DNA of 50,319 nt, from the NCBI RefSeq assembly GCF_030732985.1, contig NZ_JASHJX010000032.1, forward strand, positions 1 to 50,319, given 5' to 3'. A program made the position numbers and the translations under genes. Below the pieces are notes generated by a model. That model saw only the letters and a list, made by a program, of their open reading frames with translations. It was not told the origin of the DNA and did no database searches. Of this stretch, positions 1 to 8,547 are shown one piece after another (the stretch's first letter is position 1; every line of letters starts with the position of its first letter). The stretch comes from Nioella sp. MMSF_3534 (lineage in GTDB: Bacteria; Pseudomonadota; Alphaproteobacteria; Rhodobacterales; Rhodobacteraceae).

Positions 1-2476
1 AGCGGGCGGGCGTTACGGGATCAGCAGGGGCGTCATGCGCCGCGCTGACCCATCTCAGCCGCAGGGCGTTGGACAGCACGAAGACCGAGGAAAGCGCCAT
101 CGCACCCGCCGCCAGCGCAGGGGACAATAGCATGCCGGTCACCGGATAAAGCACGCCCGCCGCGACGGGGATCAGCAGCACGTTATAGCCAAAGGCCCAG
201 AACAGGTTCTGCCGGATATTGGCAATCGTGCGCTGGCTGATCCGCATGGCATTGGCGACGCCAAGCAGGTCGCCCGAGATCAGCACCACATCCGCCGCCT
301 CGATGGCGATATCGGTGCCGGTGCCGATGGCGATGCCCACATCGGCAGAGGCCAGCGCGGGCGCGTCATTGATCCCGTCGCCCACAAAGGCCACCGGACC
401 ACGGCTGCGCAGGCGATCGACGGCCTCGACCTTGCCGTCGGGAAGAACGTCCGCAACCACGTGGTCGATCCCCAGATCGCGGGCGATGGCCTCTGCCGTG
501 GCGGGGTTGTCGCCGGTGATCATCGCGGTTTGCAGGCCCATGTCGCGCAGCATGGTCAGGGCCAGCGGGGTTGAGTGCTTGATCGGGTCGGCCACGGCAA
601 TCAGCGCAGCAAGCTGGCCGTCAATGGCAGCAAAGAGCGCGGTTTTGCCATCGCTGGCCAGCCGGCCGGCCTCTGCCATCAGCGGGGCGGTGTCGATGTT
701 TTCACGCTCCATATAGCGGGCGGCGCCGACAAGGACTCTCCGGTCTTCAACCATCGCCATTGCCCCGAACCCGGTAACCGATTGGAAACCTTCTGGTTCC
801 GGCACCTCCAGCCCGCGTGTCTTTGCGGCCCGCAGAATGGCGGCGGCAATGGGATGCTCGGACTTGCTTTCGACACTGGCGACCAGCCGCAACACCTCGT
901 CATCAGACATGCCAACCGGCGTCAGTGCGACCAGTTCCGGGCGGCCTTCAGTCAGGGTGCCCGTCTTGTCAAATGCCACGACCTGCGCCCCTTGCAGGCT
1001 TTGCAGCGCATCGCCCTTGCGGAAGAGCACGCCCATTTCAGCGGCGCGACCTGTGCCCACCATGATCGAGGTGGGTGTCGCCAGCCCCATGGCACAGGGG
1101 CAGGCGATGATCATGACGGAGACGCCCGCGACCAGCGCAAGGCTGAGCGCCGGATCGGGGCCGAAGATCAGCCAGACAAGAACGGTCAGAAGGCTCGCGG
1201 CGATGACGGCGGGGACAAACCAGGCGGTGATGCGGTCAACAAGGCCCTGAATGGGCAGCTTCGCGCCCTGCGCCTCCTCGACCATGGCGATGATCTGCGC
1301 CAGCATCGTGTCGCGGCCCACTTTTTCGGCCCGGAAGGTCAGGGCGCCTGCACCGTTCACCGTGCCGCCCACGACCAGCGATGTGCGCACCTTCAGAACC
1401 GGGATCGGCTCGCCTGTCAGCATCGCCTCGTCCACATGGCTTTCACCCGAGATCACCCGGCCATCGACGGCGATCTTCTCGCCGGGCCGGACATGCAGGA
1501 TGTCGCCTGCAACGACCTCTTCGATGGCCAGGTCCACAACCTCGCCGCCACGTTCCACGCGAGCGGTTTTTGCCTGCAAGGACAATAGTTTGCGGATCGC
1601 CTCGCCGGTGCGGCCCTTGGCGCGCGCTTCCAGCAGGCGGCCCAGAAGGATCAGCACGACGATGACGCCCGCCGCCTCGAAATAGACATGCGCGGTGCCT
1701 TGGGGCAGTAGCGCGGGGGCGAAGGTGGACACAGTGGAATACCCGAACGCCGCAAGGGTGCCGAGTGCGACGAGAGAGTTCATGTCCGGCGCCCCCTTCA
1801 GCAGCGCCGGAATGCCCTTGGTATAGAAGCCGCGACCGGGGCCGATGAGGGTGATTGCGATCAGCAGGAATTGCAGAACCCGGCTGGTCTGTTCGCCAAT
1901 GGACATCGCCACGTAATGGTGCAGGGCAGGGAAGACATGCCCGCCCATCTCGACGATGAAGACCGGCAGAACAAGCGCGGCGGCAAGCAAAGTCTTCCGC
2001 GCAAGGCTTTGAATTTCCTGTGCTTTGCGTTCATCCCTACTGTCGGGTTCCGTGCCCCTGATCGTCGCCTTGTAGCCCGCAGCCGTGGCCGCGCCCGCGA
2101 TTTGCGCGGGGCTGGACTGCCCAAGCAGATAGTGCACTTGCGCCGTTTCCGTGGCGAGGTTGACCGAGGCCGACAAGACCCCCGGCGCAGCCTGCAACGC
2201 CTTTTCCACGCGCCCCACGCAAGAGGCGCAGGTCATGCCCTCGACCGACAGGGTGATATCCGCCTGTGCCGCCGGGTAACCCGCTGTTTCCAAAGCTTTT
2301 GTCAGGTCATCCACCCCGACGGAGGGATCATGCAGAACCTGCGCGCTTTCGCTGGCAAAGCTGACCTCGGCGCTGCTCACACCGGGTACAGACGCCAGCG
2401 CGGTTTCCGCGCGGCGCACGCATCCGGCGCAGCTGAGGCCGGTGATATGCAGATGGGTCTTGGCTTGGTCGGACAT
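1..2476 (-). CDS. copA: Cu(+)-exporting P1B-type ATPase CopA (C-terminus beyond window)
   Basis: Pumps Cu(I) from cytoplasm to periplasm using ATP. The frame reads from ATG at 2476 through position 2 without a stop, giving about 825 residues, so only a few C-terminal residues are missing. Two N-terminal metal-binding HMA domains carry CAGC (Cys16/Cys19) and CASC (Cys83/Cys86). The transmembrane metal site is CPC at about 459-461, the signature of monovalent copper/silver pumps. The phosphorylated aspartate is in DKTGT at about 503, preceded by a TGEP actuator loop and followed by a GDGINDAP hinge. The start lies about 35 bp downstream of a CueR-type promoter, so copper induction by a MerR-family activator is expected. 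No regulator gene is in view; it may lie beyond position 1. Confidence 0.96.
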   Translation of the reverse strand, partial: MSDQAKTHLHITGLSCAGCVRRAETALASVPGVSSAEVSFASESAQVLHDPSVGVDDLTKALETAGYPAAQADITLSVEGMTCASCVGRVEKALQAAPGVLSASVNLATETAQVHYLLGQSSPAQIAGAATAAGYKATIRGTEPDSRDERKAQEIQSLARKTLLAAALVLPVFIVEMGGHVFPALHHYVAMSIGEQTSRVLQFLLIAITLIGPGRGFYTKGIPALLKGAPDMNSLVALGTLAAFGYSTVSTFAPALLPQGTAHVYFEAAGVIVVLILLGRLLEARAKGRTGEAIRKLLSLQAKTARVERGGEVVDLAIEEVVAGDILHVRPGEKIAVDGRVISGESHVDEAMLTGEPIPVLKVRTSLVVGGTVNGAGALTFRAEKVGRDTMLAQIIAMVEEAQGAKLPIQGLVDRITAWFVPAVIAASLLTVLVWLIFGPDPALSLALVAGVSVMIIACPCAMGLATPTSIMVGTGRAAEMGVLFRKGDALQSLQGAQVVAFDKTGTLTEGRPELVALTPVGMSDDEVLRLVASVESKSEHPIAAAILRAAKTRGLEVPEPEGFQSVTGFGAMAMVEDRRVLVGAARYMERENIDTAPLMAEAGRLASDGKTALFAAIDGQLAALIAVADPIKHSTPLALTMLRDMGLQTAMITGDNPATAEAIARDLGIDHVVADVLPDGKVEAVDRLRSRGPVAFVGDGINDAPALASADVGIAIGTGTDIAIEAADVVLISGDLLGVANAMRISQRTIANIRQNLFWAFGYNVLLIPVAAGVLYPVTGMLLSPALAAGAMALSSVFVLSNALRLRWVSAAHDAPADPVTPAR

Positions 2477-2512
2477 GGGGGAACCTTCGGGCCGAATCTT
2501 CGGTCAGCACGG

Positions 2513-2543
2513 TAGATAGGGGTTCCAGTCTCTGGAAGGTCAA
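2513..2543 (-). promoter_or_regulatory. CueR/HmrR-type (MerR family) promoter of copA
   Basis: Read on the minus strand: a -35 box TTGACC (2538-2543), a 19-bp spacer and a -10 box TATCTA (2513-2518). The spacer contains a perfect dyad, TTCCAG-N3-CTGGAA (2523-2537). An overlong 19-bp spacer with a central dyad is the hallmark of promoters that MerR-family activators unwind, and this dyad fits the copper-responsive CueR/HmrR type. It points straight at copA. Confidence 0.88.
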
Positions 2544-2570
2544 GGGCGTGGGAGATAAAAAAATGCCGGT

Positions 2571-2614
2571 CACCCCCCGTACACCGGGCGTACACCCCCC
2601 GTGCACCCCCCGTA
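2571..2614. repeat. 11-bp tandem repeat, four units
   Basis: Four head-to-tail 11-bp units run without gaps: CACCCCCCGTA, CACCGGGCGTA, CACCCCCCGTG and CACCCCCCGTA. The block sits between the copA promoter and the 3' end of the Anbu gene. Three units differ by at most one base and the second has a GGG substitution. It could be a slippage-prone minisatellite or a repeated protein-binding element. Confidence 0.85.
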
Positions 2615-2629
2615 CAGGCGTTTGACCGA

Positions 2630-3370
2630 TTACGCGGTCGGGAAGGTGAAATCCGGCAATTCCCGGAACGCGTTTTTCAAGGCCACGCCCCAGCCGGTCG
2701 AGATCTCTTCGAAATAGGGGTTGTCCGCCTTGATCCGCATTTCCCTGCCTCGCTTCATGCTGTCCGCGTCATAGGCGTGCAGGTCCAGCGGCAGACTGAC
2801 CGAGAGATTGGCCTTGATGGTTGAATCGAACGAGACGAGCAGCAGCTTGATGGCGTCTTCGAAGCTCATGTCCGGTTCGAACGCGCGGACGAGGATCGGG
2901 CGGCCATATTTGGTTTCGCCGATCTGGAAGAAGGGCGTATCCTCACTCGCTTCGATGAAATTGCCTTCCGGGTAGATCATGAACAGGCGCGCATCTCCGT
3001 CGCCGACCTGACCGCCGACAATGATCGTGGCCGAGAACATTGCGTCGGCCTGCTGGCCGGAATCGGCATGGCTGGCAATGACCTCTTTCAGCGTGTTGCC
3101 GATCAGGGTCGCGACCTGAAACATCGACTTGGCCTTGTAGATGCCCGGGCTGCGGTCATCGGGGGCCTTGCCGCGTTCTTCCAGCAGGCTGATCACCGAT
3201 TGCGTGGTGGCCAGATTGCCCGCCGTCATGATTGTAATGCAGCGTTCACCCGGTTCTTCGAAGATGAACATCTTGCGGAAGGTGGAGATATTGTCGATGC
3301 CGGAATTGGTCCGCGTGTCCGACATGAACACCAGGCCCCGGTTCAGTTTCAGCCCCACGCAATAAGTCAC
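2630..3370 (-). CDS. Anbu-type proteasome-like peptidase
   Basis: 246 residues matching the bacterial Anbu (ancestral beta subunit) family, an Ntn hydrolase related to proteasome beta subunits and HslV. Removal of Met1 exposes a catalytic threonine (MTYCVG). With mature numbering the catalytic set is Thr1, Asp17 (in FMSDTRTN) and Lys32 (FRKMF), as in proteasomes. There is no propeptide. It is the last gene of a four-gene operon with a transglutaminase-like protein, an alpha-E protein and a permuted ATP-grasp, the neighbourhood known for this family. The physiological substrate of Anbu is unsettled. The context suggests turnover or processing of a peptide-like product made or attached by its neighbours. 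Confidence 0.93.
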   Translation of the reverse strand: MTYCVGLKLNRGLVFMSDTRTNSGIDNISTFRKMFIFEEPGERCITIMTAGNLATTQSVISLLEERGKAPDDRSPGIYKAKSMFQVATLIGNTLKEVIASHADSGQQADAMFSATIIVGGQVGDGDARLFMIYPEGNFIEASEDTPFFQIGETKYGRPILVRAFEPDMSFEDAIKLLLVSFDSTIKANLSVSLPLDLHAYDADSMKRGREMRIKADNPYFEEISTGWGVALKNAFRELPDFTFPTA

Positions 3371-3409
3371 GGCCGTCGTCCTCTTTGATTCCGATGCCTA
3401 GAAATCAGG

Positions 3410-4228
3410 CTATTGCTGGACTTGCAAGCTGACTTGAAGATGCTCATCACCGGGGCCCTGGCGAATGCCCATGATCGGCGCGGCATCGCGGTAGTCGCGG
3501 CCGGTGGCAACGCGCACATAGCGGGCATCGGGTGAAATTCCGTTCGACACGTCGAAGCCGACCCATCCGAGCGCCTCGGTCCAGACTTCGCACCAGGCGT
3601 GGCTGGCATCCTGATCGACGCGATCGTTCATCATCAGATAGCCCGAAACATAGCGCGCGGGATGACCCAACAGCCGCGCGGCGGCGATCATGATATGGGC
3701 GTGGTCCTGACAGACGCCATGGCCCGCGGTCAGGGCGGATTCAGCGGTGGTGTCGCTGTTGGTGCGCCCGGTTTCATAGCTGACCTGCGACAGGATCATC
3801 GCCGACAATGCGTGCAACTGCGCCAGCGTATCGGCCCCGTCCTGTTCGGCCCTCAGCTGGCGTGCAAGCGCCCGGATCGCGGGGCCGGGGGAGGTGGTTG
3901 GGGTGGGATTCTCGAACAGCCAGAGCGGGGCAAAGCCCTTGTGCGTGCCGATGATGCCGTGATTGTCCTCGACCTCGACCGTGCCTTCGCTGCGAATCTC
4001 GATCCGGGTGGCACCGGCATCGACCTTGACCAGTTCCGTGTGGTTGACGAACTGGTCGGAAAAACTGGCCTGCTTGGTACCGCCGGTGATCGTCGATGAC
4101 CAGTCCAGCACGGTCTGCCCATGCCCCGACCGGGGCACAAGGCGCAGTTGCTGCAACGCGTAATGCACCGGCTGGTCATAGCTGTAGGTGGTCACATGGG
4201 TGATGGCGAGGCGGATCGGGCTGCTCAT
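3410..4228 (-). CDS. transglutaminase-like cysteine protease/amidase, Anbu operon
   Basis: 272 residues. An N-terminal beta-rich transglutaminase N domain (about 1-110) is followed by a transglutaminase-like papain-fold core. The catalytic triad is visible: Cys173 in GHGVCQDHAH, His210 in ASHAWCEV and Asp226 in VGFDVSNG. No signal peptide is seen, so it is probably cytoplasmic. Its start overlaps the stop of the upstream alpha-E gene by 4 bp (ATGA), indicating translational coupling. The Anbu gene follows after 39 bp. Bacterial members usually act as proteases or amidases rather than cross-linkers; the substrate is unknown. Confidence 0.92.
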   Translation of the reverse strand: MSSPIRLAITHVTTYSYDQPVHYALQQLRLVPRSGHGQTVLDWSSTITGGTKQASFSDQFVNHTELVKVDAGATRIEIRSEGTVEVEDNHGIIGTHKGFAPLWLFENPTPTTSPGPAIRALARQLRAEQDGADTLAQLHALSAMILSQVSYETGRTNSDTTAESALTAGHGVCQDHAHIMIAAARLLGHPARYVSGYLMMNDRVDQDASHAWCEVWTEALGWVGFDVSNGISPDARYVRVATGRDYRDAAPIMGIRQGPGDEHLQVSLQVQQ

Positions 4229-5169
4229 TGATAGAACCGGAAATCTGTCTGGATGAGGCTTGCCAGCGTGGAGGTGTCATTGATGCTGGCGGTCAGGAAT
4301 TCATGCAGCCCTTCCTCGAAGATGGTGTTCACGGTGGTCCCGTTCAACTGGCCGCAGATGCGGTCCGCAAGGGTGTGGCTTTCGTGGCGGGTGCCGTAGT
4401 CATTGGCCAGCCAGTTCAGGTTCTCGCCGATCTTGGAATAGCAGAAGGCAAGCGACCGGGGCATGCGTTTGTCGAGGATCAGGAACTCCGCGATCCCCAT
4501 GGGCGTGGTTTCGCCGCCATTGAGCCAGCGATAGCTGCGCTCCGCCGAGACCGACCGCAGGATCACCTCCCATTGCACATTGTCGATGCGGCTGCCGACG
4601 AAGGCGGCGGAGGGCAGCAGGACGTAATATTTCACGTCGAGGATGCGGGCGGTGTTGTCGGCGCGTTCCAGGAAGGTGCCGAGGCGCGAGAAGGCGAAGA
4701 TGTCGTTGCGCAGCATGGTCCCGTGCAGCGCCCCGCGCACCACCGAAGTGCGATAGCGGATCGCGGCCAGCAGTTCATGCAGGGTGCGTTCCGATACCGG
4801 GCGGGCCAGTGCCGATTTCACCTCCATCCAGCATTCGTTCACCGCCTCCCACACTTCCGATGACAGCGCGGTGCGCACCATGCGGGCATTGGACCGGGCG
4901 GCTTCGATGGAACTCAGAACCGAAGAGGGATTGTCGCGGTCGCGCAGCAGGAAGTTGATCACCGAGCCGGAGTCGAAACTGTCGAACTTCGCGGAGTAGG
5001 CGGCGTCGATCCCGGCGGTGTTGACGACCGATTGCCATTCATTCGACTCGCCGTCGGACCGGGTCAGCGCGATGCGCCAGCCGGCCTCCAGCAGTCGCGC
5101 GGTGTTTTCGGCCCGTTCGATATAGCGGAACATCCAGAAGAGGCCGCCTGCGGTTTTTCCCAGCATCAT
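4225..5169 (-). CDS. alpha-E domain protein (conserved ER motif)
   Basis: 314 residues of mostly helical sequence belonging to the alpha-E family (COG2307), named for a conserved Glu-Arg motif. It is seen near the N-terminus as FRYIERAENTAR, and a second copy, FLERADNTARIL, occurs in the middle, suggesting an internal duplication. No catalytic function is established. Family members almost always travel with the permuted ATP-grasp and the transglutaminase found on either side here. The gap from the ATP-grasp stop is 4 bp and it overlaps the transglutaminase start. Its tight linkage suggests a subunit or scaffold of the same enzyme system. Confidence 0.92.
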   Translation of the reverse strand: MMLGKTAGGLFWMFRYIERAENTARLLEAGWRIALTRSDGESNEWQSVVNTAGIDAAYSAKFDSFDSGSVINFLLRDRDNPSSVLSSIEAARSNARMVRTALSSEVWEAVNECWMEVKSALARPVSERTLHELLAAIRYRTSVVRGALHGTMLRNDIFAFSRLGTFLERADNTARILDVKYYVLLPSAAFVGSRIDNVQWEVILRSVSAERSYRWLNGGETTPMGIAEFLILDKRMPRSLAFCYSKIGENLNWLANDYGTRHESHTLADRICGQLNGTTVNTIFEEGLHEFLTASINDTSTLASLIQTDFRFYQ

Positions 5170-5173
5170 CGGC

Positions 5174-6601
5174 CTAGTCCCCCAGAACCCAGGTGTCTTT
5201 GGTGCCGCCGCCCTGGCTGGAATTGACCACCAGAGAGCCCTTCTTCAGCGCCACGCGGGTCAGGCCGCCGGGCGTGATTTCGACCTTGTTGGGAGAGACC
5301 AGAACGAAGGGGCGCAGGTCGACATGACGCGGCGCAAGCCCTGCCTTGGACAGGATCGGCACGGTGGACAGGGCCAGCGTGGGCTGCGCGATGTAGTTCG
5401 ACGGTCGGGCGCGCAATTTCTTCTCAAAGGCCGCGATTTCCTTTTTCGAGGCGGCGGGGCCGACCAGCATCCCGTAGCCGCCCGATCCATGCACCTCCTT
5501 GACCACCAGGTCCGACAGGTGATCGAGCACATAGGCCAGCGAATCCGCCTCGGAACAGCGCCATGTCGGCACGTTTTGCAGGATCGCCCGCTCGCCGGTG
5601 TAGAACTCGACGATATCGGGCATGTAGCTGTAAAGCGCCTTGTCATCGGCAATGCCCGTACCCGGCGCGTTGGCGATGGTGATATTGCCCGCACGGTAGA
5701 CATCCATGATGCCGGGCACGCCAAGCAGGCTGTCGGGGTTGAAGGTCAGCGGGTCAAGATAGTCGTCATCGACACGGCGATAAAGCACGTCGATCGGGTG
5801 ATAGCCTTGCGTCGTGCGCATCGCGACACGGCCGTTTTCCACCACCAGATCATGGCTTTCCACCAGTTCCGCCCCCATCTGGTCGGCCAGGAAGGCGTGT
5901 TCGAAATAGGCGGAGTTGTGGATGCCGGGGGTCAGGACCGCCACCGTGGGCCGGTCGGTCAGCCCCTCGGGCGCGCAATCGGCCAGCGAGCGGCGCAGAA
6001 GCTGCGGATAGGCGCTGACCGGGCGCACTTTCAGCTGGCTGAACAGCTCGGGGAACATCTGCAACATGGTTTCCCGGTTCTCCAGCATGTAGCTGACACC
6101 GGACGGGGTGCGGGCATTGTCCTCCAGCACGAAGAATTCGTTTTCTCCGGTGCGCACCAGATCGGTGCCGACGATATGGGTATAGACTCCACCGGGCGGG
6201 TTCACCCCGATCATTTCCGGCAGGAAGGCGGTGTTCTTCGAGATGATTTCCTTGGGGATGCGGCCCGCGCGCAGGATTTCCTGCCGGTGATAAATGTCGT
6301 GCAGGAAGGCGTTGATCGCGCGCACCCGCTGTTCGATGCCGCGTTCCAGCGTGGCCCATTCGCGCGCCGAAATGATGCGAGGCACGATATCGAAGGGGAT
6401 CAGCCTCTCGTCCGCCTCGTCCTGCCCGTAGACGTTGAAGGTGATGCCGATGCGGCGAAAAAAGGCCTCGGCCTCTCTCGACTTGCGGCGGAGATCCTTG
6501 AGATCCTCATTGGCGAACCACTGGAAATAGGACTCGTAGGGCGGGCGGGGCTGGTCCGACCGTGCCAGCATTTCATCGAAGGTGGAACCTGTGTCTGCCA
6601 T
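5174..6601 (-). CDS. circularly permuted ATP-grasp type 2 protein
   Basis: 475 residues of the circularly permuted ATP-grasp family (COG2308). Characteristic stretches include LEDNARTPSGVSYMLENR, EMIGVNPPGGVY and the glycine-rich KEVHGSGGYGMLVGP. ATP-grasp enzymes form amide or thioester bonds through acyl-phosphate intermediates, so a peptide-ligase role is expected, though the substrate is unknown. It is the first gene of the minus-strand operon (ATP-grasp, alpha-E, transglutaminase, Anbu). The ATG at 6601 is used because the domain begins soon after it. The product would be cytoplasmic. Confidence 0.92.
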   Translation of the reverse strand: MADTGSTFDEMLARSDQPRPPYESYFQWFANEDLKDLRRKSREAEAFFRRIGITFNVYGQDEADERLIPFDIVPRIISAREWATLERGIEQRVRAINAFLHDIYHRQEILRAGRIPKEIISKNTAFLPEMIGVNPPGGVYTHIVGTDLVRTGENEFFVLEDNARTPSGVSYMLENRETMLQMFPELFSQLKVRPVSAYPQLLRRSLADCAPEGLTDRPTVAVLTPGIHNSAYFEHAFLADQMGAELVESHDLVVENGRVAMRTTQGYHPIDVLYRRVDDDYLDPLTFNPDSLLGVPGIMDVYRAGNITIANAPGTGIADDKALYSYMPDIVEFYTGERAILQNVPTWRCSEADSLAYVLDHLSDLVVKEVHGSGGYGMLVGPAASKKEIAAFEKKLRARPSNYIAQPTLALSTVPILSKAGLAPRHVDLRPFVLVSPNKVEITPGGLTRVALKKGSLVVNSSQGGGTKDTWVLGD

Positions 6602-6835
6602 GTAACCACTATGTGCGAGTTTTGAGACTAATCAATTGGCAAATTCGGTTATCGAGGATGCAAGCTGATCTGTGGGATGGGGAGCATGGCGGCTCGATGA
6701 CCCGTTCGGGTGCCTGAAATTTGAGCATCAAGGCCCATTATTCAGACGCTTCAGGGTTGGGCGGGCTGTGCTTTGCCTTGACGCAGGCCCGCGCCCGGAT
6801 TTGGATGGACATCGGCCAGGGCGGAGGATCATCCC

Positions 6836-7453
6836 ATGCTGCACCATTTGCTGGCGCGAAATTCGGATTGGGCCGAGGACCGGCGACGGGCGGACCCTGC
6901 CTATTTCCAGCGCATGGCCCAAGGGCAGCAACCCAGCTATTTCTGGATCGGCTGTTCCGACAGCCGGGTGCCGGAAAACGTGGTGGGCGGGCTCGATCCC
7001 GGTGAAATCTTCGTGCATCGCAACGTCGCCAACCTTGTGCATTCCACCGATTTCAGCCTGCTCAGTGCGCTGGAGTTCGCCATCGACGTTCTGGGGATTC
7101 GCGAGATCATCGTTTGCGGTCATACCGGCTGCGGGGGCATCGCGGCGGCCAGCCGGGGGCTGGTCAACGGGCTGGCCGATCACTGGCTGGAAGCGCTTCG
7201 GCGGCTGGCCCGGCGCAACGCGGCGGATCTTTCGGCCTTTCCCGAGGGTCCGGCCCGCAATGACCGGCTGGCGGAGCTGAGCGTGATCGAGGCGGTCGCG
7301 CGGCTTGCTGAAACGCCGATCCTGCAGCGCGCATGGGCGCGCGGTGACCGGGTTTCGGTGCACGGGCTGCTCTATCGGCTGTCAGAGGGCGAACTGCGCA
7401 ACCTTGACGTCACGCTGACAGGGGCGCATCTGGGCCGTGACGCAAAGGAGTGA
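6836..7453 (+). CDS. beta-class carbonic anhydrase
   Basis: 205 residues. Interconverts CO2 and bicarbonate using zinc. Zinc ligands are clear: Cys40 in GCSDSR, with the Asp42-Arg44 dyad in the same motif, then His96 and Cys99 in CGHTGCGGI. The C-terminal region around VHGLLY is also typical of beta enzymes. A good ribosome site, GGAGG, sits eight bases before the ATG. It is divergent from the ATP-grasp operon, with a 234-bp gap in which I see no convincing promoter. The DUF2478 gene follows after 12 bp and is probably co-transcribed. Confidence 0.96.
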   Translation: MLHHLLARNSDWAEDRRRADPAYFQRMAQGQQPSYFWIGCSDSRVPENVVGGLDPGEIFVHRNVANLVHSTDFSLLSALEFAIDVLGIREIIVCGHTGCGGIAAASRGLVNGLADHWLEALRRLARRNAADLSAFPEGPARNDRLAELSVIEAVARLAETPILQRAWARGDRVSVHGLLYRLSEGELRNLDVTLTGAHLGRDAKE

Positions 7454-7465
7454 AAGGGCGAAGCC

Positions 7466-7963
7466 ATGAAGATCGGATATGTCATGTCGCCGGGGCGCGG
7501 CGATGTGGACCGGGTGCTTGGCCGCTTCGTCGAAACGCTGATGGCGCGCGGTGTGGACGTGGCGGGCGTGGTGCAGACCAACACCGATTGCGGGCCCGCA
7601 AAGGCCTGCGACATGGATGTGGAGGTGCTGCCCTCTGGCCCCGTGCTGCGGATTTCGCAGGACCTTGGACCGGGGTCACGAGGCTGCCGCCTGAACCCCG
7701 ACGCGCTGGAACAGGCCGTGGGGCTGGTGGAGCAGCGGCTTAACGGGGATACACGGCTGCTGGTCGTCAACAAGTTCGGTAAGCAGGAGGCGGAGGGCCG
7801 TGGGTTCCGAGAGGTGATCGGCACGGCGCTGGCGCAGGATATTCCGGTCGTGGTGGGGCTGAACGGGCTGAACCGGGACGCTTTTGAGGCGTTTTGCGGC
7901 GGCATGGCCGAGGCGCTGACCCCGGACGTTGAGGCGTTGTTGGAGTGGTTCGGCGAGGGCTGA
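7466..7963 (+). CDS. DUF2478 family protein
   Basis: 165 residues. The start MKIGYVMS and the segment LLVVNKFGKQEAEGRGFR identify the DUF2478 family, which looks like a degenerate P-loop/Rossmann fold and often lies near molybdate genes. No molybdate transporter is visible here. Two cysteines occur in CGPAKACDMD, which could bind a metal or be redox active. It starts 12 bp after the carbonic anhydrase stop, so the two probably share a transcript. Function is unknown. Confidence 0.88.
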   Translation: MKIGYVMSPGRGDVDRVLGRFVETLMARGVDVAGVVQTNTDCGPAKACDMDVEVLPSGPVLRISQDLGPGSRGCRLNPDALEQAVGLVEQRLNGDTRLLVVNKFGKQEAEGRGFREVIGTALAQDIPVVVGLNGLNRDAFEAFCGGMAEALTPDVEALLEWFGEG

Positions 7964-8104
7964 ACCGTGGCGGTGCAGGGCTGACGACCGAGAGTGGGGG
8001 AGGCTGCATTCGACGGCTATGTATGTCGGCTTTGCGGACATAACCGACCTTTACACTCTGCGATTGAAGGTCTGCTTTGACTTCTCCGGTTGCTGATTGA
8101 CAAA

Positions 8105-8133
8105 TTGACAATTCGCGCCCGCACATTTATCCG
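8105..8133 (+). promoter_or_regulatory. likely sigma-70 promoter of the guanidine unit
   Basis: TTGACA (8105-8110) is followed 17 bp later by TATCCG (8128-8133). A second TTGACA overlaps upstream at 8097-8102. Initiation near 8140 would place the start just before the first hairpin of the guanidine-II riboswitch. The -35 is perfect and the -10 is weak. Confidence 0.55.
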
Positions 8134-8147
8134 AAAGCCCATGGCCC

Positions 8148-8192
8148 GCTGGGACGACCCGGCCGCGAAAGGGCACCAGTCAGGACGACCTG
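8148..8192 (+). promoter_or_regulatory. guanidine-II (mini-ykkC) riboswitch
   Basis: Two hairpins each have an ACGA tetraloop, the defining ACGR-loop pair of this class. Hairpin 1 pairs 8148-8153 with 8158-8163 (six pairs including one G-U; loop 8154-8157). Hairpin 2 pairs CAGG 8181-8184 with CCTG 8189-8192 (loop 8185-8188). The linker is 17 nt. A G-rich ribosome site follows at about 8202-8207 and the SMR start is at 8212. In this class guanidinium binding stabilises the loop-loop dimer and frees the ribosome site, so translation of the exporter should rise with guanidine. Confidence 0.9.
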
Positions 8193-8211
8193 CAAAACGT
8201 TGGGGGTCAGA

Positions 8212-8529
8212 ATGGCTTGGATTTTTCTTCTCATTGCAGGTGCGCTGGAAGTCGTTTGGGCGACGGGGCTCAAGAAGCTTGGCCTGGGTTTTTCTTGGAC
8301 CTTTGGCGCTCTAACGCTCATCGCGATGATCGCGAGCATCGTCGCCCTCTACGCTGCGATGACTCGACTGCCGCTAGGTATTGCCTACCCGATTTGGACC
8401 GGTATCGGCTCAGTCGGATCGGTGCTGGTTGGCGTGTTGGCCTTCAATCAGAACCTCAGCATCGCCGGTATTGCTGGTCTGACACTTCTGATTGCAGGGA
8501 TGTTTCTGCTCGGTTCAGATGCACACTAA
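8212..8529 (+). CDS. gdx: SMR-family guanidinium exporter (Gdx/SugE subtype)
   Basis: 105 residues with four predicted transmembrane helices, the normal length of the small multidrug resistance family. The essential proton/substrate glutamate is Glu13 in LIAGALEVVWATGLK. The segment AYPIWTGIGSVGSV matches the Gdx (guanidinium-exporting) subtype better than the Qac subtype. The ATG at 8212 is preferred over an in-frame TTG at 8200 because the G-rich ribosome site fits it and the family starts with MAW. A guanidine-II riboswitch lies directly upstream, supporting guanidinium/proton antiport at the inner membrane. The hydrolase at 8548 follows after 18 bp. Confidence 0.93.
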   Translation: MAWIFLLIAGALEVVWATGLKKLGLGFSWTFGALTLIAMIASIVALYAAMTRLPLGIAYPIWTGIGSVGSVLVGVLAFNQNLSIAGIAGLTLLIAGMFLLGSDAH

Positions 8530-8547
8530 GACGAAAGGACACGGAAA

